Shown here: piece after piece, positions 11,421 to 23,001 of the stretch
How positions within the stretch are numbered: the stretch's first letter is position 1
How the letters are laid out: every line of letters begins with the position of its first letter
From: Bradysia coprophila
Taxonomy: Eukaryota > Arthropoda > Insecta > Diptera > Sciaridae
NCBI RefSeq assembly: GCF_014529535.1
Contig: NW_023503874.1
Coordinates: 36,413 to 100,412, forward strand
Direction of reading: 5' to 3'
Length of the DNA stretch: 64,000 nucleotides
Made by a program: the position numbers and the translations under genes
The notes under the pieces: model-generated
Database searches by the model: none
Told to the model about the DNA's origin: nothing
What the model saw: only the letters and a program-made list of their open reading frames with translations

Positions 11421-12207
11421 TTGTCGAATGGGTGTTTTTAAATTATACACAATAGAGGGACGGGTATGCCTTAGTTGCAGCGATAGGGAAAATTGTATAG
11501 AAAATAGGAACTAATTTTGGAAAATTGAAAGATCACCTGACTGTAGCGTAAGCTGTGCGTTAAATTTCATATTTTACATCTTGTAGCCAAAAGACCTTCG
11601 CAGTACCCTATGAAGTCTACTATTTGGATCAGTGTATACCAAATTAACGTTGCTACGAAGGGAAACTACGCGAGCGAATACTGGGACAGGTGTTATTTGC
11701 TGTTGGCACCAATAGATGCCAACAAATACCAATGACACCAAATACGACAATTCACGCCGTAAGTGTGCCAAAAATTTGAATTTTAAGTGAACGATTCGAT
11801 GAAAAAGTGAACCGAAAAGTACATTTCAACGCTTCATTGTATGAAAATGACGCTGCGTTAAAAAGACCTACGCACTTGAATTTTGACCGCACTTACGGCG
11901 TGAATAGAAACTAATATACGCCAACAGTCACCAATGAAAGTAGGTGGGACAAGATTTGTTCACGTAGTTTCCCCCCTCTTGTTACTTACAAGTACGTTCA
12001 TCCTGCCATTGTTTTTATTTTCGATAATTTTATTGCAATAAATTTCTTTATGAAGAATTCGGTGAATAGTAAAGACTAGGTCACATATGTAACACCTGCA
12101 TCATTCGGTGAAAAGCGCATATCTAATCAATACTAAATATAGGAAGAAATTGATTGAGGTTCGATATAATAGCAGTGTCATTGGCCTATTCCGTACACTA
12201 CAAGTCA
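11421..12207. other. duplicated upstream region of the decayed M60 copy
   Basis: No gene. 11440-11720 matches 26550-26820 (for example TATGCCTTAGTTGCAGCGAT). 11980-12205 matches 18210-18420 upstream of the intact M60 gene. This confirms that flanking and genic DNA were duplicated together. Confidence 0.65.
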
Positions 12208-13320
12208 CGTTACGAACGAGAAAACGGACGAAAGAAATACTGCTGATATTCGGGCTGTGTATATCCATTGTGGCAACGTACACAGAACATCAAAAGTTAA
12301 TTCTATCTGGAATTCAGAGAATTCTTAGGACAAATCAACCGGGAGCGATATCTTTGTTGAATAAAAATTCTTTTCCCATTCTGGCGGGGAGGAACGGTGG
12401 AGTTTTAAGAGCACACGTTGCAGGAGTCGAATATGGAGCAGGGAGAATAATGCACACTCACATTCAGACTCTCTCCTACGAACAAACATGGTATCAGAAC
12501 TATCAATAACCGGAGGAATTCGATCACCCACCTATTTTATGAGAAAAACACCTGTCAGCCAATGGCGAAATGAGATCAGAAATCGTGCAGCTCCGTGGGG
12601 TAAATTAACAGGAGAAAATTGAATAATTCTTACACAGAACCAATACCTGTCCCAGATGGACGACCCTGAAGCGATAATCGATTTTTGGAATCGCGTACTA
12701 GATGCTATATCCGATCTGGGAGCTCTGCCTCGTGAAAGAGTGAAATCCGAAAGATTCATGGCTGACGTTCAAATTTTGGGCGGATCGATGCATAGCGGAT
12801 ATCCAATTATGTACTTATTATCCGACCAAAACAAGCCTCTGGGCATTTCTGAGTTTAGAGCCAACCCATCGAGATTGTGGGGTCACTTACATGAACTGGG
12901 TAAAAACCATCAGAAAACCGATTGGACATTTTCAGGCACTGAAGAAGTTACTTGCGACTTATTCGTCTTGTACGTCATGCACAACATTCTATTGGCTCCA
13001 ACGAACCAAACACACCCTCGACTCAGCGATGCTTTTGCAACTCAATCAGTGAGACAATATATCAACGATGGAAAGCGGTTCTCAGATTGGAAGTCAACAC
13101 AGTCATAGCAAAGAGTTTTTAGCAATTACAACCAACTAACTGCAGGTGAACGACCCAAAAATGACCAAGGAAAATTGATTTGTGGATGATAATGTTCTCG
13201 AGAGTCGTAGAAGAGAATCTGACCCCGTTCTTTACTTCGTGGGGATTTCCAATTAGTGCAGGAGCGGAATCCAAAGTGAAAGACCTTCCTTGAACCACTC
13301 TTCGCATCAGGGATCCGTAA
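12208..13320 (+). pseudogene. M60/TCAF-like gene, decayed copy
   Basis: Matches the intact gene at 18471-20735 at both ends but is broken. The start-codon region is missing. A 1-nt deletion near 12450 shifts frame after the GAGRI segment. About 1.1 kb is deleted at about 12492, joining N-terminal sequence to the segment before GGIRSPTYFM. An in-frame TGA lies near 12617. About 60 bp is deleted near 13099, and another frame change follows near 13175. The remaining piece still shows the zinc-site region HELGKNHQ near 12890 and the terminal RIRDP. Intact stretches are very similar to the functional copy, so the decay is recent. Confidence 0.9.
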
Positions 13321-13735
13321 TGGAAGCTGTTGGTTAATTTAAAAATAAATGGAGTTTAAACCATTGGTCTGGGCTGCGCTACTTTTCCTACTTTTACTTA
13401 TGCTGTTAAACTAGAGCTTCTAATAAACAACAATTATAAACGCATGATGTATGTATGGCTGTCTATTTATTTATTTATTCATTTATTTGTCGGTCACAAA
13501 TTCCCAGCGTGAAAATTTACGTAAATCAAACAAAAAACATTCAGTTGTGAAAAAGACTCCAGCCAAAACAAAAATAATTGTACAATATAAACCAACGAGC
13601 ATCAGTAAGCTCGCAGACTGTACCACGTAACGTAATACGAATGTATGAAATTCAATGACCCTATTCTATTCTTTCGTATATGGTACGACGTGCGAAAACA
13701 TTTAGAAAACAATTTTTCAGGCATGTCGATATAAT
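13321..13735. other. 3' flank of the M60 pseudogene
   Basis: Begins with an AATAAA at about 13345, equivalent to that after the other M60 copies. A short TTTATTTATTTATT run is near 13465-13490. No gene seen. Confidence 0.4.
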
Positions 13736-14680
13736 TAAGGCTCGGAACAGGTCAGGTCAGGTCAGAAAATTAAAAACCTGAGAATATCAGGTCAGGTTCA
13801 GGTAATTTCCAAACCTGACCTGAGCTGAAATGAAAAATACCTGATTCTTTTTGAGAAAAGATAATTTAAAACTATTTTCTTATAGAGATTCAGTATAATG
13901 GCTTTTTATTTTAAACTATTCGTGTTTTTAAGGTAACAAAAAAATTTAAGGAGAAAAAATACTTCATTGAGCAAATTCTTTATGATTTCAATCACGATTT
14001 TACGCACATAGTTGCGCGAATCGTTTTATGAGCATCTCGTCGGTGTGATTACATCAACAACACCGGAAAAATCTCGTTCGACAGAGACCGATCCAGACTG
14101 AACCACAAAGAAATCTCGGGCCATTAGATTTCTCGGGCCATGTTCGCTAAGGAAGGAAAAGTTCCTGAGTGAGCTTTCCAGTAGTTCAGAACATCGGTTT
14201 TTTTGTCCTCTAGAGATAACTTAAGCTATCTGTTGATTTCTTTAGACTTCGTGTCTACTTTGCTGTAAAGTGGGATCTTCGTTGTATATGTCGTGTCGTA
14301 AACTAGGTTCTCGACTTCGTCTCGAACCGTTTACTACATCTCGAACCGAGATACCGTTTTACAGTTCTATTATCATAAATATCTATTACATTCATTAAAA
14401 TGCAAACTATAAAAGTTTTTAAAAGTTAACAACTGATACAATAATTTTTTGCAACCGAATTCAGTTACAGACTGCAGCAGACTCATTTCAAAGATTTTTT
14501 TCGAAATTCTAAAAACGTGATCAGATTCAGGTCAACAGGTCAGGTCAGGTTTTTTCAGGTCAGGTCGAAACAGGTTTAAGATGACTTCAGGTCAGGTCAG
14601 GTTATTAAATTTCAGGTCAAATCAGGTTGTCAGGTATTTCAGGTCAGGTCTCAGGTTGACCTGACCTGTTCCGAGCCTTA
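13736..14680. mobile_element. hAT-like MITE with AGGTCAGGTC microrepeat ends
   Basis: TIRs TAAGGCTCGGAACAGGTCAG and CTGACCTGTTCCGAGCCTTA are followed inward on both sides by many copies of AGGTC/GACCT words. The middle, about 13850-14510, is non-repetitive and non-coding. An exact 8-bp target-site duplication GATATAAT flanks it (13728-13735 and 14681-14688). Confidence 0.92.
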
Positions 14681-14913
14681 GATATAATGTTATTCATGCC
14701 AAGTGTGTACATATTATATTGTCGGCAAAGTCTTAGGGCTTTGAGAGTAGAAGACGGCGGCATTCATGAAAAAGTCTGGAAGTTGGAATTGGCTGTTCCA
14801 ATTATGTTTTTGGGATTATCTCTGGACCTACGGGTGATGGAACATCGGTTTCTAATGTAAAGTCATATAGTTTTGAGAAAGGAGCCGGTTATGTTAAGCG
14901 TCTGGCAGTTGGA

Positions 14914-15130
14914 CGTGATTAGGTGTTTGATAGGATTAGGTGGTTGACGGGATAAGTTGTTTGACATGATAAGTTGTTTGACATGATAAGGTGTTTGACA
15001 TGATTAAGTGGATTACATGATTTGGTGTTTGACATGATTAGGTGTTTGACATGATTAGGTGTTTGACATGATTAAGTGTTTGACGGGATTAGGTGGTTGA
15101 CATGATTAAGTGTTTGACGGGATTAGGTAA
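14914..15130. repeat. minisatellite, 17-bp unit
   Basis: About 12 diverged copies of GATTAGGTGTTTGACAT. The 130 bp before it (14714-14845, CGGCAAAGTCTTAGGG onward) is similar to the sequence before another minisatellite, at 21205-21330. Confidence 0.8.
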
Positions 15131-15635
15131 ATGACGGGTGCATTTGTTTTGTTAATAGGTGTTTTTCGAAGTACCTGGGTTGGTATCGATAAAACCTATC
15201 TGATGTCGTTTCATTTACATCCTTATTTTGCCGTAGATATCCACAAAAGACCTTAAAACACTAAATCGGATTTGATTTACTGAAGATATCGGTCCAAACA
15301 TCGGCTTCAAAAAACACTTCTAATCAAATGAAACCGATAAATAAACAGAAATTCCAGACAGAAGATAATCAGATACCGATAAAAAATGAGGATCTACCCA
15401 TAAAGAAACATAAATTGCCGATAAAGAATATTAACATACAGAAATAGAAATAATAAATTACAGATAGAAAATGATAAATAGTCGATAAAACGGTCAGTTT
15501 ATCGGTACTGCAGTACTTTTTATCTGTAAAAAAATTATTGGTACTTTTGAATATTTCTATTCAAAAACATGAGGTAAAGTTAACTTTACTACACTGATCC
15601 AAAACTTTGCCTCAAGTTTATAAATAATAGTAGAT
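15131..15635. other. non-coding, nothing recognised
   Basis: AT-rich DNA with a loose clustering of 'gataaa' words at about 15320-15500. No gene or bounded repeat could be supported. Confidence 0.35.
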
Positions 15636-15903
15636 TACGTTGGATGCTGCGAAAGTAATTCATTACACAAGGACACAATTTTGTGATACGAGCAAACTCA
15701 CGAGTAAGTTTTTGAGCAACAAGCTTCGGTAACTGTTTTCGAGGCAAGTGTAGAGTTTGCATATCCGAGCCGAAGGCGAGGTATGCAACTACACTTGTCG
15801 AGAAAACAGTTACCGAAGCTTGTTGCTCAAAAACACGAGTGAGTTTGCGAGTTCTACAAAATTGTGTCCGAGAGCAATGAATTACGTCGCAGCATCCAAC
15901 GTA
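15636..15903. mobile_element. TACGTTGGATGCTG MITE, copy 1
   Basis: TIR TACGTTGGATGCTGCG at the left and its reverse complement at the right. Long internal complementarity includes AACAAGCTTCGGTAACTGTT against its reverse complement near 15800. It includes GACAAGTGTAG-type words shared with the copies at 17813 and near 26190 and 31030. Non-coding. Confidence 0.8.
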
Positions 15904-17812
15904 TTCTGGTTTATTGCCTGCTCATGCGAAAATTGACTATTACACGGCTGTTCTGCAGAAATTCTACATAAATTCAGTATCTCAATAAACCAACACCAAC
16001 AAAACAAAAATAAATCTGTTCTTCCGATAAAACGTTTACAAACAAATCTAGTGTACTGACGAAATCGGCTCACACGCTACACGTCTCCTAAAAAATTGAT
16101 CCCGAAAACAGCACTCGTGTTACATTAGTATTGTCGCAACAGTGGTTACAATTGCGTTGGTGACATGTTGACATTGAATAGTTTTTCGCAGTTAGTATCG
16201 ATGAAGACGCATTGTTTGTGCAATATTTGTTAGTCCTTTTTAATGTTTTCAAAAAAATGTGCAACAAAGTGTAGTGTTTGTAAGCAAAAGCATTTAGTGT
16301 TACAATTGAAAAATACAACGAAATGTGTGGCCATAAAGTGTTACTTCGGAACATCAAAATTATTGTTACAATCAATATGGCCGACAATTCTGTGTTGCGA
16401 ATTCTTCTAAAAGTATGTTGTAACCAGATTACTTGCGTAACAAGTTTTTCTGAAATAACTGTGTTCGTCGATCAATATTTTTATCAAAAAAAATGTTATT
16501 TTAGCGATATTTCTTACATTCTTTTTCGATCGATCGATTCATTCAACAAAAAAGATAAAATGAAAGCAAGGCAAATTTTACTTGAAAGAACTGTCAACTT
16601 GAAATAAACCCCAAATATCCCTAGTGTAATGGATCACTTTCGCGGGAGGTAAACAGCCGTGTAATAGTCAATTTTCGCATGGGGCAGGCAATAAAGTAGC
16701 TTACTTGACAATGTGATAAATGATGGAAATGTTACTTCTTCTATGTTAACCTCCTCGGCTACGGCTCGATCAGCAAATTTCGCACAAAAAATACAATTGC
16801 CATCATTTGCCCCATTGATAAGTAATGCACTTTATCGGTAGTATTGATTAAAAATATCGGTCATTTATTGATCGTCTAAACCTGATAAATCTGTAGAAGA
16901 ACTCTCATGCCTCCGCAGTTCGGACCTTTAACAGCTATATTTCTACAAAAGATCAACCCGAGGTCACGGTCACGTTTTCGTCTTTGAATAAAATGGAATA
17001 ATATTTTTACGAAATGAGTCTGTTCCAAGGTTATTTGAGCTGTGGATGACGATTTGTCCACAGAGCCATAACCAAAAAATTATTGTTGCCAAATTGTTTG
17101 CAAAAGTGTTGAGATTATGGCTCTGTGGATGCTCTCGTTCGTTTGTCAGCAATTGTTTTTACCGTATGATGGAACAAACCTATGCTGAACTATGTTTGGG
17201 CTAGCATTTAGAGGGCTAGATGCTAGATGTAGAAAGTTTTCGATCAAATTCTGTTTTTTCCTCTGTGTATATCAAGAGACTGGTTACTGATTTTCCGATT
17301 GTGATGCTTATAAAATTTCCTCATAATGTTTCGTCAGCCGCTGTCGTCCAGATGTATCATATTTTGTAATCCGTGCGTGATGGAAACCAATTTTAATGAT
17401 GAATGCAATATACAGATGAGAGTTAGCAAGTCTTTTTCTTCTGCTGCTTCATCTCTTCGTTTTGTTTTTTAGTGTTTACAAACAAGGTCGTGTCGAAAAA
17501 AGATTGTTTATTTTCATTGTGTGAAAATAGATGAAACAAGAATTTTTCATTAATTGACGGAATTATCATTTTAAAAATATTTGTAGAGAACGAAGTGTGT
17601 TGGAAATAATTTGTAGGAGAAACAAAAATGAGTCGAAGAATTATTTACATAAATTGATGAACAACGTAAACAAATAATTTTACTGACTGCCCCGTGCGAA
17701 AGTCGAACGTTACGTATGTGGCAATTTCCCCCCTACGAAAATGATCGATGGCGTTCTTCGTCAATTTTTATGTGAAATTCAACTCTAGCATGTGGTAGGC
17801 AGTCAACTAGAA
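15904..17812. other. repeat-derived non-coding region
   Basis: 15910-15955 and 16645-16695 are inverted copies (GCGAAAATTGACTATTACAC). 17022-17145 belongs to a repeat also found near 48.1, 50.5 and 54.9 kb (GAGCCATAACCAAAAAATTA). No gene could be supported; the short reading frames look like chance. Confidence 0.45.
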
Positions 17813-18022
17813 TACATTGGATGCTGTGAAAGCAATTCATTCGACATTTTCGACAAGTGTAGAGCTTGTATATCCGAGCCCAAGACGAGTTGTAGTTGTA
17901 TACCTCGCATTGGGCTCGAATACACAAATTCTACACTTGTCGAAGAGACAGTTACTGAAGTTTGTTGCTCCATCACAAATTGCTATCTCATGTAATGAAT
18001 CACTTTCGCAGCATCCCATGTA
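17813..18022. mobile_element. TACATTGGATGCTG MITE, copy 2
   Basis: Same family as 15636-15903: TIR TACATTGGATGCTGTGAAAG at the left and CTTTCGCAGCATCCCATGTA at the right. Inner GACAAGTGTAGAGCTTGTAT faces its inverted partner near 17930. Shorter and more diverged. Confidence 0.75.
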
Positions 18023-18470
18023 AGCTACTGATACGTTTTGTGGAAAATAATTTTGTTTTTATTTTCTGAATAAAAAGAGTTCAATAGACACCAATAGTTA
18101 CCAATAGACGACAATATCTACCTATATACGCCAATAGTCACCAATAACTAAGTAAGAAAGTAAGTGGGACAAGATTTGCTCGCGTAGTTTCCCCCTCGTG
18201 TTACTTACAAGTACGTTCATCCTGCCATTGTTTTTATTTTCGATAATCTTACTGCAATAAATTTCTTTCTGAAGAATTAGGTGAATAGTAAAGACTAGGT
18301 CACATATGTAACACCTGTATCGTTCGGTGAAAAGCGCATATCTAATCAATACTAAATATAGGAAGAAATTAATTGAGGTTCGATATATAGCAGTGTCATT
18401 GGCCTATTGCGTTCAATACAAGTCACACAGTTCTCTGAGATAAAACACCTTTGACGTTAACGTTGAAAGA

Positions 18471-20735
18471 ATGTTACGAATTGGAAAACGGGCTAAAGAA
18501 ATACTGCTGATATTCGGGCTGTGTATATCCATTGTGGCAACGCACACGGAACATCAAAAGTTCATTCTATCTGGAATTCAGAGAATTCTTAGGACAAATC
18601 AACCGGGAGCGATTACTTTGTTGAATGAAAATGCTTTTCCCATTCTGGCGGGAACAAACGGAGGAGTTTTGAGATCACACGTTGCAGGAGCCGAATATGG
18701 AGCAGGGAGAATAATTGCACATTCACATTCAGACTCTCTCCTACGAACAAACATGCCAATAGAATACGACAACCGTAAACTACTCAGTAACAGCATTGAT
18801 TGGTTGGGAAAGAATGGAACCGGAACAATTGGAGTGTTTCCGAGTTGGCCACCACGTATAAACTTCCTAACTGAACTTGGTTATGAAACACAAGTGCTGT
18901 CAGCGGAAGACTTCAATAATCCAACATATTTGGAACAGTTCTACGTTTTAATAGCTGGAGGAAATGTTAACGCAACGAGCCTGAGAAACTATGTTCGAAA
19001 CGGTGTTGGTGGACTTATGATTGCGGCAACAGCTTGGACCCACAACAATGTAAACAATATGGAATCGTTTTATGCAAATGTTGTGCTGCGAGATACTGGC
19101 CTATTCTACATCGGCTATTATCGTCCCTATGGAACAATGGACTGTAATAATCTAAGCGGTGGATGTTACAACGCTTCCACAGAATATTTGAAAGACACAC
19201 ACTCCGTCCACGTTTGGAATGAACTGAAGCAATTAAATTCAAATCAAACACATCTACCACGCAATCGAACCCAGCAGGTTATGCAGATACTTAGAGATCG
19301 ATTGCGTTATGCACCCAATGACGATGTATTCAACAGAGATATTAATGAGGAACTGAAGAAACTTCCAACGTTTGTGCCGACAGCTACAAATCCAGTAACT
19401 ACTGAAAAGGAAAAACAATTTCTTATCGTTCATCGATTTCTATGCGAATTTTTGATTTATGAGGTTGGATTAACGAGCGACATTCCACCTCATCCTTCAG
19501 TCATGTCATTTCCAGGAGATGTTGTTACTTTTGACGGGCAAGGTTTACCGCATCTGATACAAATTCCATTAGACGTCATAGAAGTGAACACAAGAGGGAC
19601 TGCTTGGTACAGTACAGGATTATACGCTCGACCAGGAGATGAAATTCACATTGAAGTGTTAAATGCAACCAATGGGGAATTTGATCTGGATGTTCAAATT
19701 GGGGCACACACAGACGAGCTAGGTCATTTATCAAGTTGGAAAAGGTGTCATAAGATAGTCTTTCGAAAAAAAATCATAAATAACAGAGCGAGTTTGGCTA
19801 ACCCGTTCGGCGGACCTATCTACATTCTTCTTAACAAAGACAACCACAATGGAATGCTACAACTATCAATAACCGGAGGAATTCGATCACCCACCTATTT
19901 TATGGGAAAAACACTTGTCAGACAATGGCGAAATGAGATCAGAAATAGTGCAGCTCCTTGGGGTGAATTAATCGGACCAAATTTGATAATTCTTACACAG
20001 AACCAATACCTGTCCCAGATGGATGACCCTGAAGCGGTAATCGATTTTTGGAATCGCGTCCTAGATGCCATATCCGATCTGGGAGCTCAGCCTCGTGAAA
20101 GAGTGAAATCCGAAAGATTCATGGCCGACGTTCAAATTTTGGGTGGATCGATGCATAGTGGATATCCAATTATGTACTTATTATCCGAACAAAACAAGCC
20201 TCTGGGCATTTCTGAGTTTAGAGCCAACCCATCGAGATTGTGGGGTCACTTACATGAACTGGGTAAAAACCATCAGAAAACCGATTGGACATTTTCAGGC
20301 ACTGAAGAAGTTACTTGCGACTTATTCGTCTTGTACGTCATGCACAACATTCTATTGGCTCCTATGAACCAAACACACCCTCAACTCAGCGATGCTATTG
20401 CAGCTCAATCAGTGAGACAATATATCAACGATGGAAAGAGGTTCTCAGATTGGAAGTCAAGACCGTTTCTTGCACTGTTGACATACATTCAGCTACAAGA
20501 GCACTTCGGATGGTCGGCATATCAAAGAGTTTTTACCAATTACAACCAACTAACTGCAGTTGAACGACCCAAAAATGACCAAGGAAAAATTGATTTGTGG
20601 ATGATAATGTTCTCGAGAGTCGTAGAAGAGAATCTGACCCCGTTCTTTACTTCGTGGGGATTTCCTATTAGTGCAGGAGCGGAATCCAACGTAAGGGACC
20701 TTCCTAACACCACTCTTCGCATCCCGGATCCGTAA
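18471..20735 (+). CDS. secreted M60/TCAF-like metallopeptidase-family protein (intact copy)
   Basis: 754 residues in one exon. Residues about 10-27 are a signal peptide (KEILLIFGLCISIVATHT), so it is probably secreted. Residues about 60-270 resemble the glutamine-amidotransferase-like N-terminal domain of TRPM8-channel-associated factors (GAEYGAGRIIAHSHSDSL, VFPSWPPRINFLTELGYE). Residues about 350-700 form a peptidase M60-like region: IQIPLDVIEVNTRGTAWYST, GLYARPGDEIHIEV, GGIRSPTYFMGKT. In place of the canonical HExxH zinc motif it has HELGKNHQ at residues 595-602, with Glu612/Glu613 in GTEEVTCDLF. Lys599 sits where the second zinc His is expected and a His lies at 601, so catalysis is uncertain. 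M60 proteins bind or cleave glycoproteins such as mucins; a role in gut or host-surface interaction is only inference. The ATG chosen is the only one that gives a full signal peptide. Two other copies flank this gene. Confidence 0.85.
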   Translation: MLRIGKRAKEILLIFGLCISIVATHTEHQKFILSGIQRILRTNQPGAITLLNENAFPILAGTNGGVLRSHVAGAEYGAGRIIAHSHSDSLLRTNMPIEYDNRKLLSNSIDWLGKNGTGTIGVFPSWPPRINFLTELGYETQVLSAEDFNNPTYLEQFYVLIAGGNVNATSLRNYVRNGVGGLMIAATAWTHNNVNNMESFYANVVLRDTGLFYIGYYRPYGTMDCNNLSGGCYNASTEYLKDTHSVHVWNELKQLNSNQTHLPRNRTQQVMQILRDRLRYAPNDDVFNRDINEELKKLPTFVPTATNPVTTEKEKQFLIVHRFLCEFLIYEVGLTSDIPPHPSVMSFPGDVVTFDGQGLPHLIQIPLDVIEVNTRGTAWYSTGLYARPGDEIHIEVLNATNGEFDLDVQIGAHTDELGHLSSWKRCHKIVFRKKIINNRASLANPFGGPIYILLNKDNHNGMLQLSITGGIRSPTYFMGKTLVRQWRNEIRNSAAPWGELIGPNLIILTQNQYLSQMDDPEAVIDFWNRVLDAISDLGAQPRERVKSERFMADVQILGGSMHSGYPIMYLLSEQNKPLGISEFRANPSRLWGHLHELGKNHQKTDWTFSGTEEVTCDLFVLYVMHNILLAPMNQTHPQLSDAIAAQSVRQYINDGKRFSDWKSRPFLALLTYIQLQEHFGWSAYQRVFTNYNQLTAVERPKNDQGKIDLWMIMFSRVVEENLTPFFTSWGFPISAGAESNVRDLPNTTLRIPDP

Positions 20736-21342
20736 TGGCCCTAGAATCATTCGTTCATATAACTATTATCAGAATAAGGATTTTGAGTGTTGCACTAGCA
20801 CTAGCACTAGCACTAGCGTTCATTTAAAGATAAATAGATTTTGAGTCTAAATTTCTTTTGTTAGTAATAGAGCGTCTATCGACGGTTGATCTCGGAAACT
20901 AGTCAGCCATTCTCCATGAAATTTTGATGGAACCTCAGGGTGGGCATAAAAATGAAAATGTGATACGCCATTACCCCAGGAAAAACCAGAATTTTGTTTT
21001 ATTGGCCTCGAAGTGGTTTCTGAGTGTGGTTTTCGAGGGTCGGGAACGCGTTTTCGGCTGTAGCTTAGCTGTATTGAAACCTGCAGAGGCGTGCGACCCA
21101 TCAAATGAAAGGTATTCGTAACACGATTCGAACAAAAAAATAATTACTCGAGCGTAGGATGAAAGGACTAATATTTTTTTGGGTTATGAGAGATGGAGAA
21201 TTACTTTCTTCGGCAAAGTCTCAGAGTTTTACGAGTAGAACAGAGGGGCATATGTGAAAAATGTCGAAAGTTGGAAATGGGTGGGTCAATTGGGGTTTTG
21301 GAGATATTTCTTGAATGGTGGCAGATAGAGAATTACTTTCGT
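20736..21342. other. 3' flank of the intact M60 gene
   Basis: A (GCACTA)n hexamer run of about four units lies at about 20791-20817. The rest is non-coding. 21205-21330 is the leader shared with the other minisatellite locus at 14714. Confidence 0.45.
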
Positions 21343-21667
21343 CAAATTTTCGATTTTCGTCAAATTTTCTGAATTTCGTCAGATTTTGGAATTTCGTCAA
21401 ATTTTCGACTTTCGTCAAATTTTCGAATTTCGTCAAATTTCGTCAAATTTTCGAATTTCATCAAATTTTCAAATTTCGTCAAATTTTCGAATTTCGTCAA
21501 ATTTTCGAATTTCGTCAAATTTTCGAATTTCGTCAAATTTTCGAATTTCGTCAAATTTTAAAATTTTGTCAAATTTTCAAATTTCGTCAAATTTTCGAAT
21601 TTCGTCAAATTTCGTCAAATTTTCGAATTTCGTCAAATTTCGTCAAATTTTCGAATTTTGTCAAATT
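21343..21667. repeat. minisatellite, 18-bp unit
   Basis: About 18 copies of TTTCGTCAAATTTTCGAA with a few single-base variants and unit deletions. The 18-bp period is a multiple of three, so all frames stay open and give apparent FRQIFE repeats. There is no start, signal or context supporting a protein. Confidence 0.92.
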
Positions 21668-22554
21668 GCAGATAAATTTTCTTGCTGGTCTGTTCCTGAA
21701 CATCTGCCACTTTGCGACGCAGATTTTTTTGGTAAAATTTTGGTTGTTTCCAGTCTAAATTTTTTTTTGTAAAAATTATTTGGCAGATGATGAGAAAATC
21801 TAAGCCAGCTTGTTTGAACTAATTGGGTGTAAAATTTAATTTTTGCGTAACGAAGCTGACTCTAGCGATATCATTCATTTTAGAAATTGTATTTCAAAGA
21901 CTGCGTCACACTTTTCTCGAAGTGATTTTTGTTGGGATAGAGACATACAGAGTAAGTTGAAGGATTTTAATTGTTTGGGAAAAGTTAATTTGGTGTATTT
22001 TTGTATGAAAAGTGACCAATTTCAAAACGATGTATATCCGGTAATTTTAAACCTACATAGTCGAGTGATAGCTCGTTTTGCTTGTATTTGAAGAATATGA
22101 TAGAATATGTTTTGTGGCGATATAGACCTAAGGATAGAAAAACAAAATATCGGCTATACATAGTGTCGCGCCTAAAAGCATTTCTTCGTTTGGTTTTTTC
22201 TTGCAGAAGGGGCTGGCGCCACGGACTCCGCTATCGCACCGTCCATGATGTATGACGTAATATATATTTTGCACTTGTCACGAAGAAGTCGAGTCTTGCC
22301 GAGACTGATAGTGACAAGTGTGTACTCTATTTTATCGCATAAGCGAAAACGAGACAACAACATAGACCTGAAGTGTAATTTTTGAATTATTCTTCTAGTT
22401 AAGTAATTTTGACATCCGAACACCGCGCGTATGTGATAAAGAAAATTTAATTCATTGTCGTTTATGGCTAAAATCACAAAGTGTGAAATCGAAATCATAT
22501 TTAAAAGTGTGATACAGTCGATAACGAATTAAAAATGTGTGATTTCAGTGTATT
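21668..22554. other. non-coding, nothing firm recognised
   Basis: Contains CATCTGCCACTTTGCGACG near 21702, one terminus of the small MITE family seen at 57291 and 58196. A short hairpin of CACTTGTCAC against GTGACAAGTG lies near 22270-22320. No gene. Confidence 0.4.
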
Positions 22555-22826
22555 TAGATTATCCTTCTGTCATTTCTTTTGACAGCTTTTAACGTTTTAG
22601 TACGTTTTTTTCTCCCAGCAGAAAAAACCCAGTCCCAGCAAAAAAGGAACCAAATCGAATACCGCAAATTGTATTTAAAAAACGAACATTCGGTGAAATA
22701 CTTTTTTATCACACCAAATGTTTATTTTATTCAAATATGTTCATCTTTATAATAAAACAACATCAGCGATTTGCATGTAATTTAACCAAAGCCAAATCAA
22801 TTGTTTATGTGTTACATTTACATTAA
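22555..22826. repeat. 270-bp dispersed repeat, copy 1
   Basis: Collinear with 61365-61637: shared words include TTTTGACAGCTTTTAACG, GAACATTCGGTGAAATACTT and TCAATTGTTTATGTGTTACA. A fragment recurs near 62440-62490. Non-coding. Confidence 0.8.
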
Positions 22827-22830
22827 CCAT

Positions 22831-23001
22831 CAGGGCTTACTTTAAAGAATTTTAATTCTGAAAATTCCGAAAATTCTGAAAAATATCCGAAAAAGTTCTG
22901 AAAAATTCCGAAAAATTATTTCAAAATTTTTCGGAACTTTTTCGGAATTTTTTCAGAATTTTCGGAATTTTCAGAATTAAAATTCTCTAAAGTAAGCCCT
23001 G
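22831..23001. mobile_element. hAT-like MITE with CCGAAAAATTC microrepeat core
   Basis: TIRs CAGGGCTTACTTTA and TAAAGTAAGCCCTG surround repeated TCCGAAAAATTCTGAAAA words that face their reverse complements. The exact 8-bp target-site duplication is TTAACCAT (22823-22830 and 23002-23009). Only 171 bp, the smallest of the set. Confidence 0.92.

Noticed and set aside
21315..21772. Frames with FRQIFE-like repeats
   Set aside because: Same reason: an 18-bp minisatellite keeps all frames open on both strands.
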